Assembly: GCA_008973525.1 (NCBI GenBank) | Contig: WACJ01000428.1 | Coordinates: 103,487-167,486 of the forward strand | From: Stenopsyche tienmushanensis | Lineage: Eukaryota > Arthropoda > Insecta > Trichoptera > Stenopsychidae | Length of the DNA: 64,000 nucleotides | Direction of reading: 5' to 3' | In this document: piece after piece, positions 1 through 12,100 of the stretch | Layout of the letters: the number at the start of each line of letters is the position of its first letter | Numbering within the stretch: the stretch's first letter is position 1 | Notes under the pieces: generated by a model | Told to the model about the DNA's origin: nothing | The model's input: only the letters and a program-made list of their open reading frames with translations | Databases searched by the model: none | Program-made: the position numbers and the translations under genes

Positions 1-143
1 AGCACTTTGACCGATTTCACACCATGCGTGCTCCCATTTCTTTTGCCCTCTTCGGCGTCGAGTTCATCGGCATCGTCGTCTGGCTCTTTCAGCGAGGATG
101 CGTACTCCGAATGGTGTTCCTCGATTGTCGTTTACCCTGAAAG
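1..143 (+). CDS. Possible serine-rich exon at window edge
   Basis: Frame 1 is open from the first base to a stop at 151-153. It encodes a serine-rich stretch with an acidic aromatic end (GSFSEDAYSEW). A possible splice donor (AAG|GTCAAA) follows base 143 and would leave phase 2. The segment is richer in G+C than the surrounding DNA, as are the first two recognised exons of the RhoGAP gene far downstream, so it may be an upstream exon of that gene. However, its phase does not fit the phase-0 exon at 33869, so at least one exon would be missing between them. The opposite strand is also partly open, with an acidic composition. I do not recognise the protein. Confidence 0.27.
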
Positions 144-1179
144 GTCAAAGTGATGATGCGCGAATGGCGTTTGACCCCGCGACTTTAGTGGACGTCACGT
201 TCACTTTTGTTCACCGTGCGGGCGTGGCGCGAATCTTCGACGTTTGGCGTATAAATCAAAACGCTGCGTACCATCGCCGGTTTTAATTAACAATTCGATT
301 TTTTACGCTGCGTCCCATGGCGGCCATCGATGGTGATTTGAACCACCCATCGACGAGGAGGACGTGCCCGATTCTTCGGATAATCGACGATCTCGTACGG
401 ACTACTCGTGAATTCCACCGATTCTTATGATTTCACTCTCGGCTCGAAGATGACCCACCATAATATTTTTAACGTAGTCGATGATGTATCGATAGCAGAT
501 ATCATCGTGTACTGAAAACAAATCTGTTTCCATATTTTGCGTGTCAATTTGTCGCAATTTAGACTAAACAATTGTTCTGATATTTTTCGGTTTTTGATGT
601 GAACCTACAAAATACTACCATTTCCATTCAATCCAAACTGACAGGATATGACAATAACCCAGGATAACAAGTACATTACCGACAATAAGTTTGGAAACGC
701 TTAGTACTCATAACACACATTGATTTGTAAATAACTTTCATCAAAACTATTTCATTTGAATTTCTTCAACAATGTAAAAATATATGTAAATTCATGCGAT
801 TTGGTTTAAATTAATTTTGTAACCAACTCAGGAACTGAAAGACGACTGCGACTACAAAAAATGATAATAAATATATCCTTGACTTCCATATTAGATTTTG
901 GGCGGTCCGGTCTTTTACTGTTCTTCAAAATCCCAGTCGCCTAATGCATCTATTGATATAATGCTCTCCCATGATGGCAAAAATGTTTTTTTTTTAGTAA
1001 TGTTCCTGTTTAAAAAGCATTATTTTCGTAGTTTAATTATAAAGATACAAATTTATGAGACAATAAAATTAATTTTGAGCTTCCAAAGTCACAAAAAATG
1101 TGCAAACGAATGAGAAATGTCAACTTCTAGTAAAATTCTAAAGTATTTTTAACTTAATTTAATTTTAAAAAGTTCTCTA
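144..1179. other. Non-coding stretch
   Basis: The first 300 bases or so remain CpG-rich. After that the DNA becomes AT-rich with no codon-like open frame, tRNA or transposon signature that I can support. Confidence 0.5.
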
Positions 1180-1690
1180 GTTTATAACCTTTCCAACAAT
1201 ATGCTAAAAATCATACAAATCATTCAATAAGTCGTTAAACTTGAAGAGTTTACCAGTTTACCAGGGTCACTGTCAAGAAAATACTTTTCCATGTTTGAGA
1301 TATTTTATTACATTTATTTACACAGTTTGTTCAAATTAACCACCTCTGCTTCATATGCACGCATTACACCTTTTTCTTATTTTAATTGTAGTTATCTGAA
1401 GTAGCATTTCCTCTTTCATTTTTGCAAAGTCGATTTTTTTTCCTTCAATTAGGATTTCTTTTGTAGCACCTCTGTCATGTAAATTAATTATTTTGCACGT
1501 TCCCAGGCAAAGAAATCCAATGGTATCAGGTCTGAAGTCCATGCGTGCCATGGAATAGGGCACGTCCTAAGTTACGTGCTATTACGACCACATATTAAAA
1601 AGTTATGAAGATTTAAAGGTGTTGAAAAAAATATATTTTCACAACCCTGACACTTAGGTCATAGGGCCTATGTGTGAAACTATTATCAAT
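1180..1690 (-). pseudogene. Degenerate mariner/Tc1-type transposase fragment
   Basis: Read on the - strand, bases about 1560-1450 give a peptide like HAWTSDLIPLDFFAWE. This matches the family pattern W..RSPDLTP.DFF.W.. around the last catalytic region of mariner/Tc1-type transposases. Stops follow within about 15 codons, so it is dead. The flanks 1190-1290, 1460-1500, 1520-1560 and 1621-1690 all recur near 11.7-12.1 kb in a different arrangement, which shows that this is one copy of a dispersed element. Confidence 0.55.
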
Positions 1691-1769
1691 TTAAAATGCC
1701 TTCATATTTAGTAAATATGATGGTGAAATGAAGCCATAACTCACTCATCATGAACTAATCAATAGACAT

Positions 1770-1880
1770 CTTTCTCGTGGCTACTCGCTGCTTTAAACGA
1801 TTTCTCTTACATCCAAACACATTTATTTCATTTATTGGATAAACTATTATGAATATCTGCTTATCCTAGAAGACGATATT
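1770..1880. repeat. Dispersed repeat, copy 1 (partner at 3500-3620)
   Basis: The segment with the core CATCCAAACACATTT, followed by a TTATTGG stretch and a run ending in GAATATC, closely resembles 3500-3620 in the same orientation. The two copies share the order of motifs with scattered mismatches. Its origin is unknown. Confidence 0.5.
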
Positions 1881-3499
1881 CGAATGTTCAAGTGTTTGAA
1901 TATCTTCGATCTTTGCCTTAACAATCAGACAAGCATGATTTGATCAAATCGAGCAAAAAACCATGGTTAAATGACTGAATTTTTGATTTCTAAGTAAGAC
2001 AATTGAACTCCAAAACACACACACTATCAACCGGACAAAAATCTACCATCGCTGATCAAATTTGTAATGATCTTTGGTCAAGCGCTAATTAGATAGTGCT
2101 TACGCTGGTGAAAAATAAAATTGACTTTGCCTCTTAAGTACTCTAATACTGGTTTTCCTATAATGGTATTCGCATAAAAGCCGAGTGGTTCTGCTACTCT
2201 ATCCTTACACGCATTTTGCTAAGCAATTATCCGAACATATATTATGTTCAATGCGCCAAATTAAATTTCTATCCCCTTATTAATGACCATGCTTTGTGCA
2301 TTGATATATGAGAAATTTCACCAAGATCCTAGTCGTATTTTTAGAATTAGCATAAAAACGCTCTCTTAAGCATCCTCAAGCGGCTTATGAATTATTTACT
2401 GCCCCAATTGGGCCGAATTGATCGCCGGACGGACTTTTCACAGTGATGCAAATCGCATTCACGATTTTGCTGAAATATCGATTCCGAAAAGTTGCCGAGG
2501 TCGGCGATCTCATAGTGCCGATGATCCGTGACGATTTTTGAGGCCGATGACTCAGACGAAATATTAAATTGATGCAACCACTTCATGGGGGCGTTTAATG
2601 ATCATGATCGGATCGATCGAATCAACCATGCTTGGATCCACACTCCCTCGTATGTGGATAATTGAGTTAAATCGATACTGTATTTAGTTTATTCGCCGTA
2701 TCTAATACATGGATCGATCTCCGTAATAAGAAACTTATTTACTGTACACAAGAGCGTATGAACATTATGTTTAAAACGGTTCAATGTTTGTTTTATGGGA
2801 TTCGTGGACGTTTAGGAATTTTATGGCGCACATCTTCATTATGGTGTTTCGAGGCTCCGCGCATAAGGGGTTGAGTTTTATGTTTCGAAGCTCGATTGAC
2901 AATTTAATGGACTGTTTTATTAGCAAGTCTAACAGTCTCAGCTTTAGACATCTGCCTTAAATTTAACGACGGTTAAATTCCTTGGAAGTCTTTATCTTAT
3001 TTTTATCGCACAAACGACATAATTATTTAGATATTTTATATAAAGTCTATCAGATCGAGTGCTACTGACTACATTGTATTTGTTAAAGTACTGGTTCTTT
3101 CCTAATTTGAAAAATATATAGATATTCTCAATACAATTCAAATATAACAGTATGATTGCCTTATATTCGGTTTCAATGATATTAATGGCATTGCTAAATG
3201 CTTAAATAGCAACTCGAAAAGAATTGACACTTCCTCGAATATGAAGCCATATTTTTAACAGAATATAAATAAAAACCATTAATTTGTTTGGGGGGAAAAT
3301 CAATCAAAAATTTTATGATTGAAAAAATGCTCAGACTACCTAGCATATTTCATAGAAATGTGTTAAAATTAAATGATTCACTATAGATCTTGATCAACTT
3401 TATTTCTCTCCTTTTGATGAATAGAACATTTTATTTCTGAATTTATTAAAAAATACACTCTCAATGGTTGCAATTTAAACCATGACCTAAGCAATTCTT

Positions 3500-3620
3500 C
3501 GTTTTCTCATGGCCACACGCTGTTCTAAACTGTTGATCAAATTTCCCCTTCATCCAAACACATTTGTTTCGTTTATTGGCTGTTGGATTATGAATACCTT
3601 CTCGCCCAAGAAAAGATGTT
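3500..3620. repeat. Dispersed repeat, copy 2 (partner at 1770-1880)
   Basis: Diverged direct copy of the segment at 1770-1880, sharing CATCCAAACACATTT, TTATTGG and a GAAGA..TATTCGA-like block. No coding capacity is visible. Confidence 0.5.
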
Positions 3621-6589
3621 CGATGTAACCCAACGAAAATATGTTAATAAAAATCCCAAAAATAATACATGTATAAACGTTTTTGATTAAAAGTGCAGTG
3701 TAAAATTGCAATGAATTCCATGCACCTATCTACTTCAAGTCTCGGATCAAATTTTAATGGTTAAATATATTAACTACTATCCATTGAAAGTCGCCATATT
3801 AATATTGAGCTTTTGTATGGCCAGTTTTGTTTTTATTTACATCAAATGTCCGTCCATTATTCGTACGTATGCAATTTAGTATGGACGCTCATATCGCTCC
3901 ACGACCCTCACGATTCCACGATCAGAATCAACACGACGATGGCAAAAAATCTCAAATTGAACTGACATAACGGACGATATAAGATCACATTATGGTGCCC
4001 GTTTGGCCCTAGGGATCCGATTTCGCGTATTATCAAATCTTGCATACACACTCGCCACACACTGGCGTTTTGCAGTCTTCAACTTTCAATCGAAGCATTG
4101 GAAGAAGAAGAAAAAAAAACAAGAATGACGACTCTCGAACGTTTGCGATCAATCTCTTCTAGTAGAAAGCTTTTTACGGAAGGTTCTCGACTCGGAGACT
4201 GGCTCAACCACCAGTTTCTTGACCTGCACGCTGATTGTATGTAACCAAATGGTGAGTTTTTTTAAACGCCACTCTGATCGGTGATCATCAAACAATGATA
4301 CGTGCCGTAATGGATTCCGAAGCTGCGAAGAAACGAGCTCAATTCGACTAGCAAACATATGATTGCTTAGGGGAGTGGCTGGTTCCGAACAGTAGTTACA
4401 TCACGACCGAGCAGAGCCAGAATTTTGCGTACTTACATCATAAATCGATACACACTTTCATTCGCATTCGATAAAATGCTTAAAATCGCCAACCGACTTG
4501 GATTCAATCGAAAATCTACAACATATTAACATTTTTAAATGTTCATTAGTGATTATAACGACCGAATACAATGTAAATCATCCAGCGATAGATATAACAA
4601 GCAGTGCTTTCATTATTATATAAATAATTTAATATTGCTTGAATTTGATAAAGGCGTTAAATATAGCGTTTAAAACGATGACGCCATTTTTTTTTTTATA
4701 TAATTTGAATATATTGTCACGACTGAATTGTCATCAGATGAACCACACGCTACAATAATTTTGTGATAAATTTGAAATTATACATTTGAAATAGAACTCA
4801 TCACAGATCGATGCTGGCATTAAACGTATGCAAATTATCGCTTTGACAGTTGATTTTGGCGACGCCATTTTAATTTGAATATAGAGCGCCATTGTTGCGG
4901 CAAAAAAATGAACTATATACGTAAATGCTTCGCTGTTATATTTTTTAATAGCTTTAAGGATGATAATGTCGGTCGTTTTTATTAATTAGATACGATCTTC
5001 TTCGTTAAAAATATATGATCATAGCGCATCAAAAGGATCCGAATTATTCATAATGAGGAAATGCTAATTTAATGCCATTGAATATTTAAAAAGAAATGTC
5101 TTAACCCAATAAATGCCGCTATATTAAAATTCTATTAAAACCAAGTTTAGAATATTTATATAGTTTTTTTTTGTAAATAAAATGTAAACAACAACTTTTA
5201 CAGCACTCTGAAAAAATGGCCATATCAGGTAGGCTGATATTTGTATGCATAAAATTTACTCGATAACATTTTTTGTGTAATTTTAGTAAAGCACAGATCT
5301 TTGCGCACGGTATTTATGGGGTTAATGATTCAAAACATAATTGATTTTTCAACGACATCCTCAAGTTCACGGCTATCAATATTTATTCATGATATTATAA
5401 TGGTGGCTTTGAATTTGTATTCATAATCATGGGAATCGAAATTCTCAATTATTCATATCCGTGTTCCTAGATACACTGCGAAAATTGACATCCACCTGAC
5501 GAACTTATTTACATTCACAATCGCCGAATGGACATTTTAGCATACTGGCATTAACACAGAAACATACTTTTGAAGAAAATCCGATTCATAACTCTTTGTG
5601 CTGCGATTCATCCGAGTTTCTAATAGAAATCAATCAAGCGCTCGAGGAATTGTTTTAAACGCTCGTAAATTTTCAATTCTGATAAACTCATCTAAACTGT
5701 CGGAGAAAAGTGAGGCTGTCGTTTAACCCGAGTGACTCGTTCGGATTCCGAGTTCAGAAATCTCTTATTAGTCATCGACATAGACAATAAAAAAGCGAAG
5801 CCTTCCTATGACCAGTCAGAGGCGATTCATGCGAGCAAAAAATCAATGCTTTGTGCGGTTGTTTTCGTGAAAGAGTCGGTGAATTAGAGATTAAAAGTAG
5901 GCATTAAATGGACATCAAGTACGCAATGGACGAAGACCATATGTAAGCTTTCTAAATTGCCGGATAAATCAAATTCATTCAACATAGAGTGCACATAAAC
6001 GCAATGAACAAACAAACATGTGCTTTCTTCGGCTCCCGTCTAATCAACAATACTCGATAGCTGAGACTATAAAACCTAATTGCATTTGTGGTTAATCACT
6101 TATTTTTGGCATGGGAACTAATGAAAAGTACTCCGCAAACAAAGAAAATCCAATTAATCGAATTAGATCAATTATTAACGTTCGATGAAGGTTCTTCGAT
6201 CCAAAAACATACAGTCCCTTTGTTCACGTGTCAAATTGTGACTTGTATGGCTTCTCGTATAAATGCTTTCTTAATGCGATTATTGGAAATCCTAAATTGT
6301 ATTAATTTGGATATGATGTAATTAAATTTTCGCTCAATCCTGCGGATCAAAATATATGTTTCTATAATGTGAGGCAATTATTGTGATAAAATCACTGAAT
6401 ATTTTCTTTGGGGTGTAAAATTTTGAATTGTTTGAGCTTTTAAGAAACAACCCTAAATAAAAATAATGGCTAAAAATATATATTTTTTAAAACAATGACG
6501 ATCAAAAGCATTGCATATTAATGTCGTATGAGATTTTCTTTGTCATCGCTACTAATCTCAATTAAGCTAATACATTGTTTATTTTCCAA

Positions 6590-6745
6590 ATACACTTGGG
6601 TCTGTTTTTATGCGATTTTGAAGTTATGCGGTTTTCAAAAATAATAGAATACATGCCTCATTTAGACAAAGAGGACAAAGCTTTTTAATGCGCATAAAAA
6701 AAATTAAAATTAACACTAGTGCAAGTTGAAACCGTTATAATGTGA
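6590..6745. repeat. TATGCG-type dispersed repeat
   Basis: It contains TTTTTATGCGATTTTGAAG, TTATGCGGTTTTCAAAAAT, an AGAGGACAAAGCTTTTTAAT block and ACACTAGTGCAAGTT. The same blocks in the same order recur at 14690-14815 and partly at 15140-15275, 27490-27645 and 59700-59880. It is probably a terminal part of a non-autonomous DNA transposon. Confidence 0.5.
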
Positions 6746-8605
6746 GAGTGTAAAATCAAACAAATTCTACACAAGAATCTTGAAAATCATATATTATATC
6801 AACACAAAGATCAATCAAATTCTCTTTTACGTAAGACGTGTACCGAACCAAAAAACGATAATTTTGAATCGGTTCAGTTCCGGTTATCGTTCCGACAAAA
6901 ATAACCTGTGGGTAGTTCCGTGATTAACTCAATCATCTTGGGTTCAAATCTACAGGAGGTATGTCCAGCGACCACATTTTGAAAAACGTCATGAAAACCA
7001 TGTCAAAATGTTTGGTAATAAAGTGTATTCTCGATTATCCGCGTGTTCTATATTATATTCGAAACCAAGTAGAAATTTAATGATTTGGATTATCCATGTT
7101 TTCCAGTTATTCGTAACTTTCCTCTCAAGCATTAGCCCGGATAATCGAAAGTCTACTGTATCGATAACGCACTTTTATTTTGCGTGCTGTAGTAATGTTC
7201 TTATATACGATGGTTGTCTATAAATCATAAGATGATCTGTCTATTCGTGCTTAATTAATGTATCATATATTTTTATCTTATTTACGCTTTATCTTTGCAT
7301 TAATATTACTAGTGCAAAATCAACATACGCAATGATATGCTATCTAATGTGCTTATCCCATAATGTTCAATAACAATTAGCTTCGTAATATAAATAATAA
7401 AATTATCTCCTCCTATCTGGATCACGTCTGGTGGTCCAGATATTAAAATATCTAGGATGCTGACTGCATTACCGATATGATGATGCCGATTTGTTACCCT
7501 TATAATGCAAAGACCTTTGTAATTCTTTGATTGTTGGCTTTTCAATATGCTAACATGATACTATCGACATTAGGACAAGTGTATCTCTCATATATTGTAA
7601 TACATTTGCATTCCAACGATTTTTTCATTGCTTATGCTGAATAGACGCTATAACGAACGATGCTCGAGTGTTCCCGATCGTTTTAAAAGTTTTCAACAAA
7701 ATCATTTTTTTAAACTGTGAGTCGCTCATTACAAGCTTTCAGCTTTATCTGAGGTCGAAAGACCTCTAAGCGAAGATAATACGCTGTCAAAATAAAAAGC
7801 GATATCTTCTCGGGCTGGTTGCGCACTTCAGCGGTCGACGCGTTGCCTAATCAATAGTGCTTTTAAGCATTTCAATTTTCGATCCCTTCATTACAGAACA
7901 AAACATCGATTCAGGAAACCTTTTACATCATCTCGAACACACATTAAAACTGTTGCCGCGCTGTTACATCGACGAAAGACGGCTGTAGTGTTGCGCAACG
8001 GCCGTTTTATGACGGCAAATAAATTCCCGAAAAATTTCTTCACTGCCGTAAAAATACGCGTCCTCTAATGAATCAAATGATGGCGCTTTATGACGATGAA
8101 AGATTTACGATTGTTGTTGCGTCCTCAACCGCAGATTGACCCCTCGTAGGGCGCGCCCATAAAATGTGCGCTTTGTCCAAATATTGGTTTTAATCGAGCC
8201 GTTATTAAAATAATACGTATAATTGTTTTATCTCCCCGTGTTTACGATGCACATAAAATGGAAAGTCGGATAATGAAGGAAGTCATGAAATCGATTGCCA
8301 CTCCGATTCAATAAATAGCGACCATTGCCTAACTTTAATGGGATTTATTGTTGACAGACAAATCGGAAGCGTAATTGATTTCTGCATATTGGCAATGTTG
8401 CGCAACGAAAAATAGCTTAATACGCAAAAAACGAATTATATCTATTCAAATGCTAGTTGCAAAAGTATTCGATTGCACAATGCCGAGCTTTAACATGTGT
8501 CTTATATTAAAATTACAAATATCGACACATTATATGCGGGAGACGAGGATTACCGTCCTCGAGGCGACACTCGTTGAGCGCGGGAGACTAATCTCAGTTG
8601 ACGAA

Positions 8606-9209
8606 ATTTTTCGTCATTTAGTGAGAATCTGATTTTGGAAGCCAGGCAACTTGCTGCTGAAAATGCACGCTCAGCCTCCACACTTAATGTAACTGATAAA
8701 ATTCCTTTCTTCTCGAGACACGGACTAAAACTTGCAAAATTCCCGATTTCCCGAAAAATTATTTATTTCCGTCGCTGCAGATGAATACTTATATACTATA
8801 ATACTTTGATATGATTCGTAGTTATATTACGGAGGAATACAAAAATTCTGAATCCCGTATCTATTATATTTCATATCGATATTCCCATTATTAGAGTTGA
8901 GGTGTAGTAAATACATCACCGGTAATAAAAGGTTAATATAACAATTTGAAAAACATATATGTATATATAGATAAGACAGTTACTGCCCCTAGGCTTCGCC
9001 TAAGCTCGCTAATCAGTAGTTAGGCCACTGTTTCCAAGCGTCAAGATTTCGGCAGGAATGTCTCGATTTAGTAGCCTTCATCGTGCTGATGATGTGTACG
9101 ATTTCTCTTAGATAAATATTTCAATCCCGAATTTTTCGCGATTACGTTTACTAATCCCGGGATTCATGAGCATCTAAAACTGTCCGGGATCCCGGGATTG
9201 GATTCTCTA
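8606..9209 (-). mobile_element. Non-autonomous hAT element, copy A
   Basis: This is a copy of a family also found at 20746-21190 and 37640-38295. On the - strand it starts with a terminus TAGAGAATCCAATCCCGGGA at 9209. It ends in the remains of the transposase C-terminus: the - strand at about 8625-8606 reads RFSLNDE, equal to copy C. The middle is non-coding. The hAT assignment comes from the dimerisation motif kept in copy B. Confidence 0.6.
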
Positions 9210-11391
9210 AATGTGACATAAGCGAAAAATCCACGATCTAATCCACCGCATCAAAATTTAATATTACTAGATCATAATTTATCTACATCAAATGATTGTT
9301 CAACGCATCACTGACGACGCTGCTGATTGTGGTCCAGTCATTGAGATTTAAATTGTGATACATAGAGCTCAGTTTCGAAGAAACCGAAAGCCATAAATAA
9401 TCACCATACCAAATGAATGCTCCCCCTTAATAATTAATAATGAACAAACACACATTTGTATTGAATCAGCATTATTCGAAGTTGGGTTGTGTGAATTTTT
9501 TATGGCATTTGTATATTCATATTGTATTCAAATTTTTTTGACAACTCATGAGCATCATAACGTACAATGGTTTCGGATGCTCAAAGGAAGGCCGATGTAG
9601 GGATTAAACCTCAGGTATGTTTTCTTCAAAGGATCAATTTTTTAACCCTACCTTTTTGTACAGTAATTTAATCGTATATTACACCGTTAATTCTAATTAA
9701 ACGCATCTCTTCGTTTTAAAAGTTCTCTTCCTAATAAAAGGAGCGTTCAAACCGTATCGAATGAATGAAACACATCTTGAGCCGTTTGCACTAAGAATTA
9801 TAGAGATAAATTGATGTCGCTTCAAAGAGATTTTAAAAATACGCAGATTGTATTGAATTTGATGCCAATGTCGATTTCATAATCGGCAAATCAAGCAAAT
9901 GTGTATAATAATGTTGCTGAACAAGAATTTATCGCCTCAGTATAATTAAATTTGATATTAGAAGAAATTTCGGTGTTGTAATATAACATAACCATTTCAA
10001 CGTATCGTTAAATTTACAGTGATATTTGCAGAATATTGTAAAATTAATTGAAAAATCACGTTATGATAGATCGCTCATATGTATCCGAATTCCTCCTCGT
10101 TGAACGTCGTCCAATCGATCTAAGTCGTCCGTTATTGTCGATCTATATATTATTCAAAGCATTGTGATCACATAATGGAATCATAACGTTTCACTCAAAT
10201 GCGAGATGATGGCATTTTTTTTCTTCGACAATCCGTATTATGATGTCCGTTTTTGGTTAACGGTCCTCCGGTCTCTTCGCCGAAAACGGTAACAACAAAC
10301 AGATTCCTGACTTGTTTCGAAACACGATCGACATGTAGACCCTGTGGCTCTCATATACTTTTATTTTTATTTTTCTCGGAAATAGGAAATAACATTTCCA
10401 GCTCAGTACGTGATGTAACAAAGTACACTTTGGATTTATGAAACTTCCCCTTTTCCACCTTTCGTCGTTTCCCACAGTAACAATGTCTTCCTTGCTGCTC
10501 TTTCCCATGACGACAAAACACAAACAATGAACACTCTAATCTTCCTCTAGGATTTTTTTTATTCTTTTGTGTTATGTATTAATTAATTGCCGCATGTAAA
10601 CCCAATTTGCATCAGCTCATAATTTTGCTTTCAAATTATAGTACTTCAACGCTTTAATTGCGAGCTTAATCCACATTATATGACAGCAATTTATACGAAA
10701 AAAGCCTGATACGTACAATGATCCCGTCTCACCATAACTTATAAATAAAACGCAGGCTCTGTTGAATATACCACATGTTTTTAAGCTACGTGATGAGTCG
10801 CATGTTTCACGTTTTAAGTCAAAATTTGACTGCCAACAATTTAGTTCGCTTCTAATTGCCGACGCTCTTTGTTTCTTGCACGAGCCCCTGTCCATGCTTA
10901 AAGATGGCTCGTTCATTTTGGCATCACGTTTCCAGCTAAACGGTCTCTTTATTGTGTTTTCTATTATTCCGGTCGTAAATTTTGTTCAAATAAGTTGTAA
11001 ATTATATGTACTTTTTAGCTGTTCGCCTGTGTGTTTGTTCAACCCCGACAATTCCGCGTAAGGCATAAACCCTCACAGGATTACCTTGATCGACAATCGT
11101 TCTCACCTTGTTGTGAAAAAAGGCTTCAGATCAGGCACCCTTAATCCTTTGGGAACACACATAAAATGCAGTTACATTATTTTGTATCCCCAAGCGAAAT
11201 ACGATTACAAAAATTTAGCTGAAATCGGGAAAATTCATGTCATAATCTATGATTAAGAATCCCAATCGAATATTCAATATTTGGAGAAAAGCTGCGTATC
11301 AATTTCCTCTACTTATTTTTAGTGTCAATTACTACTGTAGTATTGGTATTTGAATTTATCAACGAAGAAAACACTTCAAAGCGTCTCAATT
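9210..11391. other. Non-coding stretch
   Basis: AT-rich, with no supported gene. Two overlapping opposite-strand open frames near 10250-10520 and 10617-11061 have no domain signature and read as chance frames. Confidence 0.45.
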
Positions 11392-11598
11392 TTAGCCTTG
11401 TAACAGTTCGTGCGGCACCCACTTATCCAGCATTTTTAATTTTCCTATTTCGATATTATTTTTGACTTTTTCGAATAACTCTTTCACAAATCGATCTTTC
11501 TCTGAATGTTCAATTAATATTTCTGCCATTCTGCTCCAATTTGAACTTATTCTGTTAAACAATAGATATAGCAAAAATGACTCCATATTGCAATGCAA
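11392..11598 (-). pseudogene. Mariner transposase N-terminal fragment
   Basis: The - strand frame ends with KLKMLDKWVPHELLQG. KLDKWVPHEL is the hallmark just after the helix-turn-helix of mariner transposases. The preceding residues (about 40) are diverged. No catalytic domain follows in frame, and the next mariner-like piece lies upstream on the same strand instead of downstream, so the element is broken and rearranged. Confidence 0.6.
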
Positions 11599-11639
11599 TT
11601 AAAGATTATATGACCGTTGTCAATTTGAAATAATTGAAC

Positions 11640-12100
11640 TACCTTTCTCAATCGCGATCGATCTTTGAACGATGGAAAAACGCTGCATCAAAACAAAACA
11701 AAAATCCACTGGTGTCAGTTCTGGAGACTGTGCGGGTCACGGAATAGGGCCGCCAAAATAATTAATTTACAAGACAGAGGTGCTCTTTAATTAAATAAAA
11801 ACATCTTAAGCATGAAAGTATTTTTTTAACCCTGACCCTGCCAAACTGGTACCTCTTCAAATTTAACAACTTATTGAATGATTCGTATGACATGTAGCAT
11901 ATTGTTGGAAATGGTACAATAATAATAAAGTATCTATTTATTTAGATCAAAAATACATTGCAAAATAATTTTAAAAAAACCAGTTATTTCGTGCTGTAAT
12001 GTGAAATTTTGAATATATTTTCAAAATGTTGAAAAAAATTATATTTTGTCAAACCTGATGCTTAGGACATAGGGCTTATGTGTGAAACCTATCAAAAGAC
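11640..12100. repeat. Rearranged copy of the 1.2-1.7 kb mariner-like repeat
   Basis: Bases about 11690-11755 match 1520-1560 directly; on the - strand they read like PAQSPELTPVDFCF, a mariner catalytic-region pattern. Bases about 11756-11930 match the reverse complement of 1190-1500, sharing AATAATTAATTTACA and AACTTATTGAATGATT. Bases 12028-12100 match 1621-1690 directly, sharing CATAGGGC.TATGTGTGAAA. Confidence 0.55.

Larger units (their letters stand above)
1881..8605. other. Long AT-rich non-coding stretch
   Basis: There is no gene I can support. Open frames are short, have no domain signature and lack convincing splice sites. Besides the repeat at 3500-3620, the only recognisable object is a TATGCG-type repeat at about 6590-6745. 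Confidence 0.5.

Noticed and set aside
6900..6975. T-arm-like GGGTTCAAATC that might mark a tRNA or tRNA-derived SINE
   Set aside because: The flanking five-base stem does not pair, and no acceptor or anticodon arm can be folded around it.
10253..11061. Open frames of 60-100 codons on both strands
   Set aside because: Composition and lack of motifs fit random frames.
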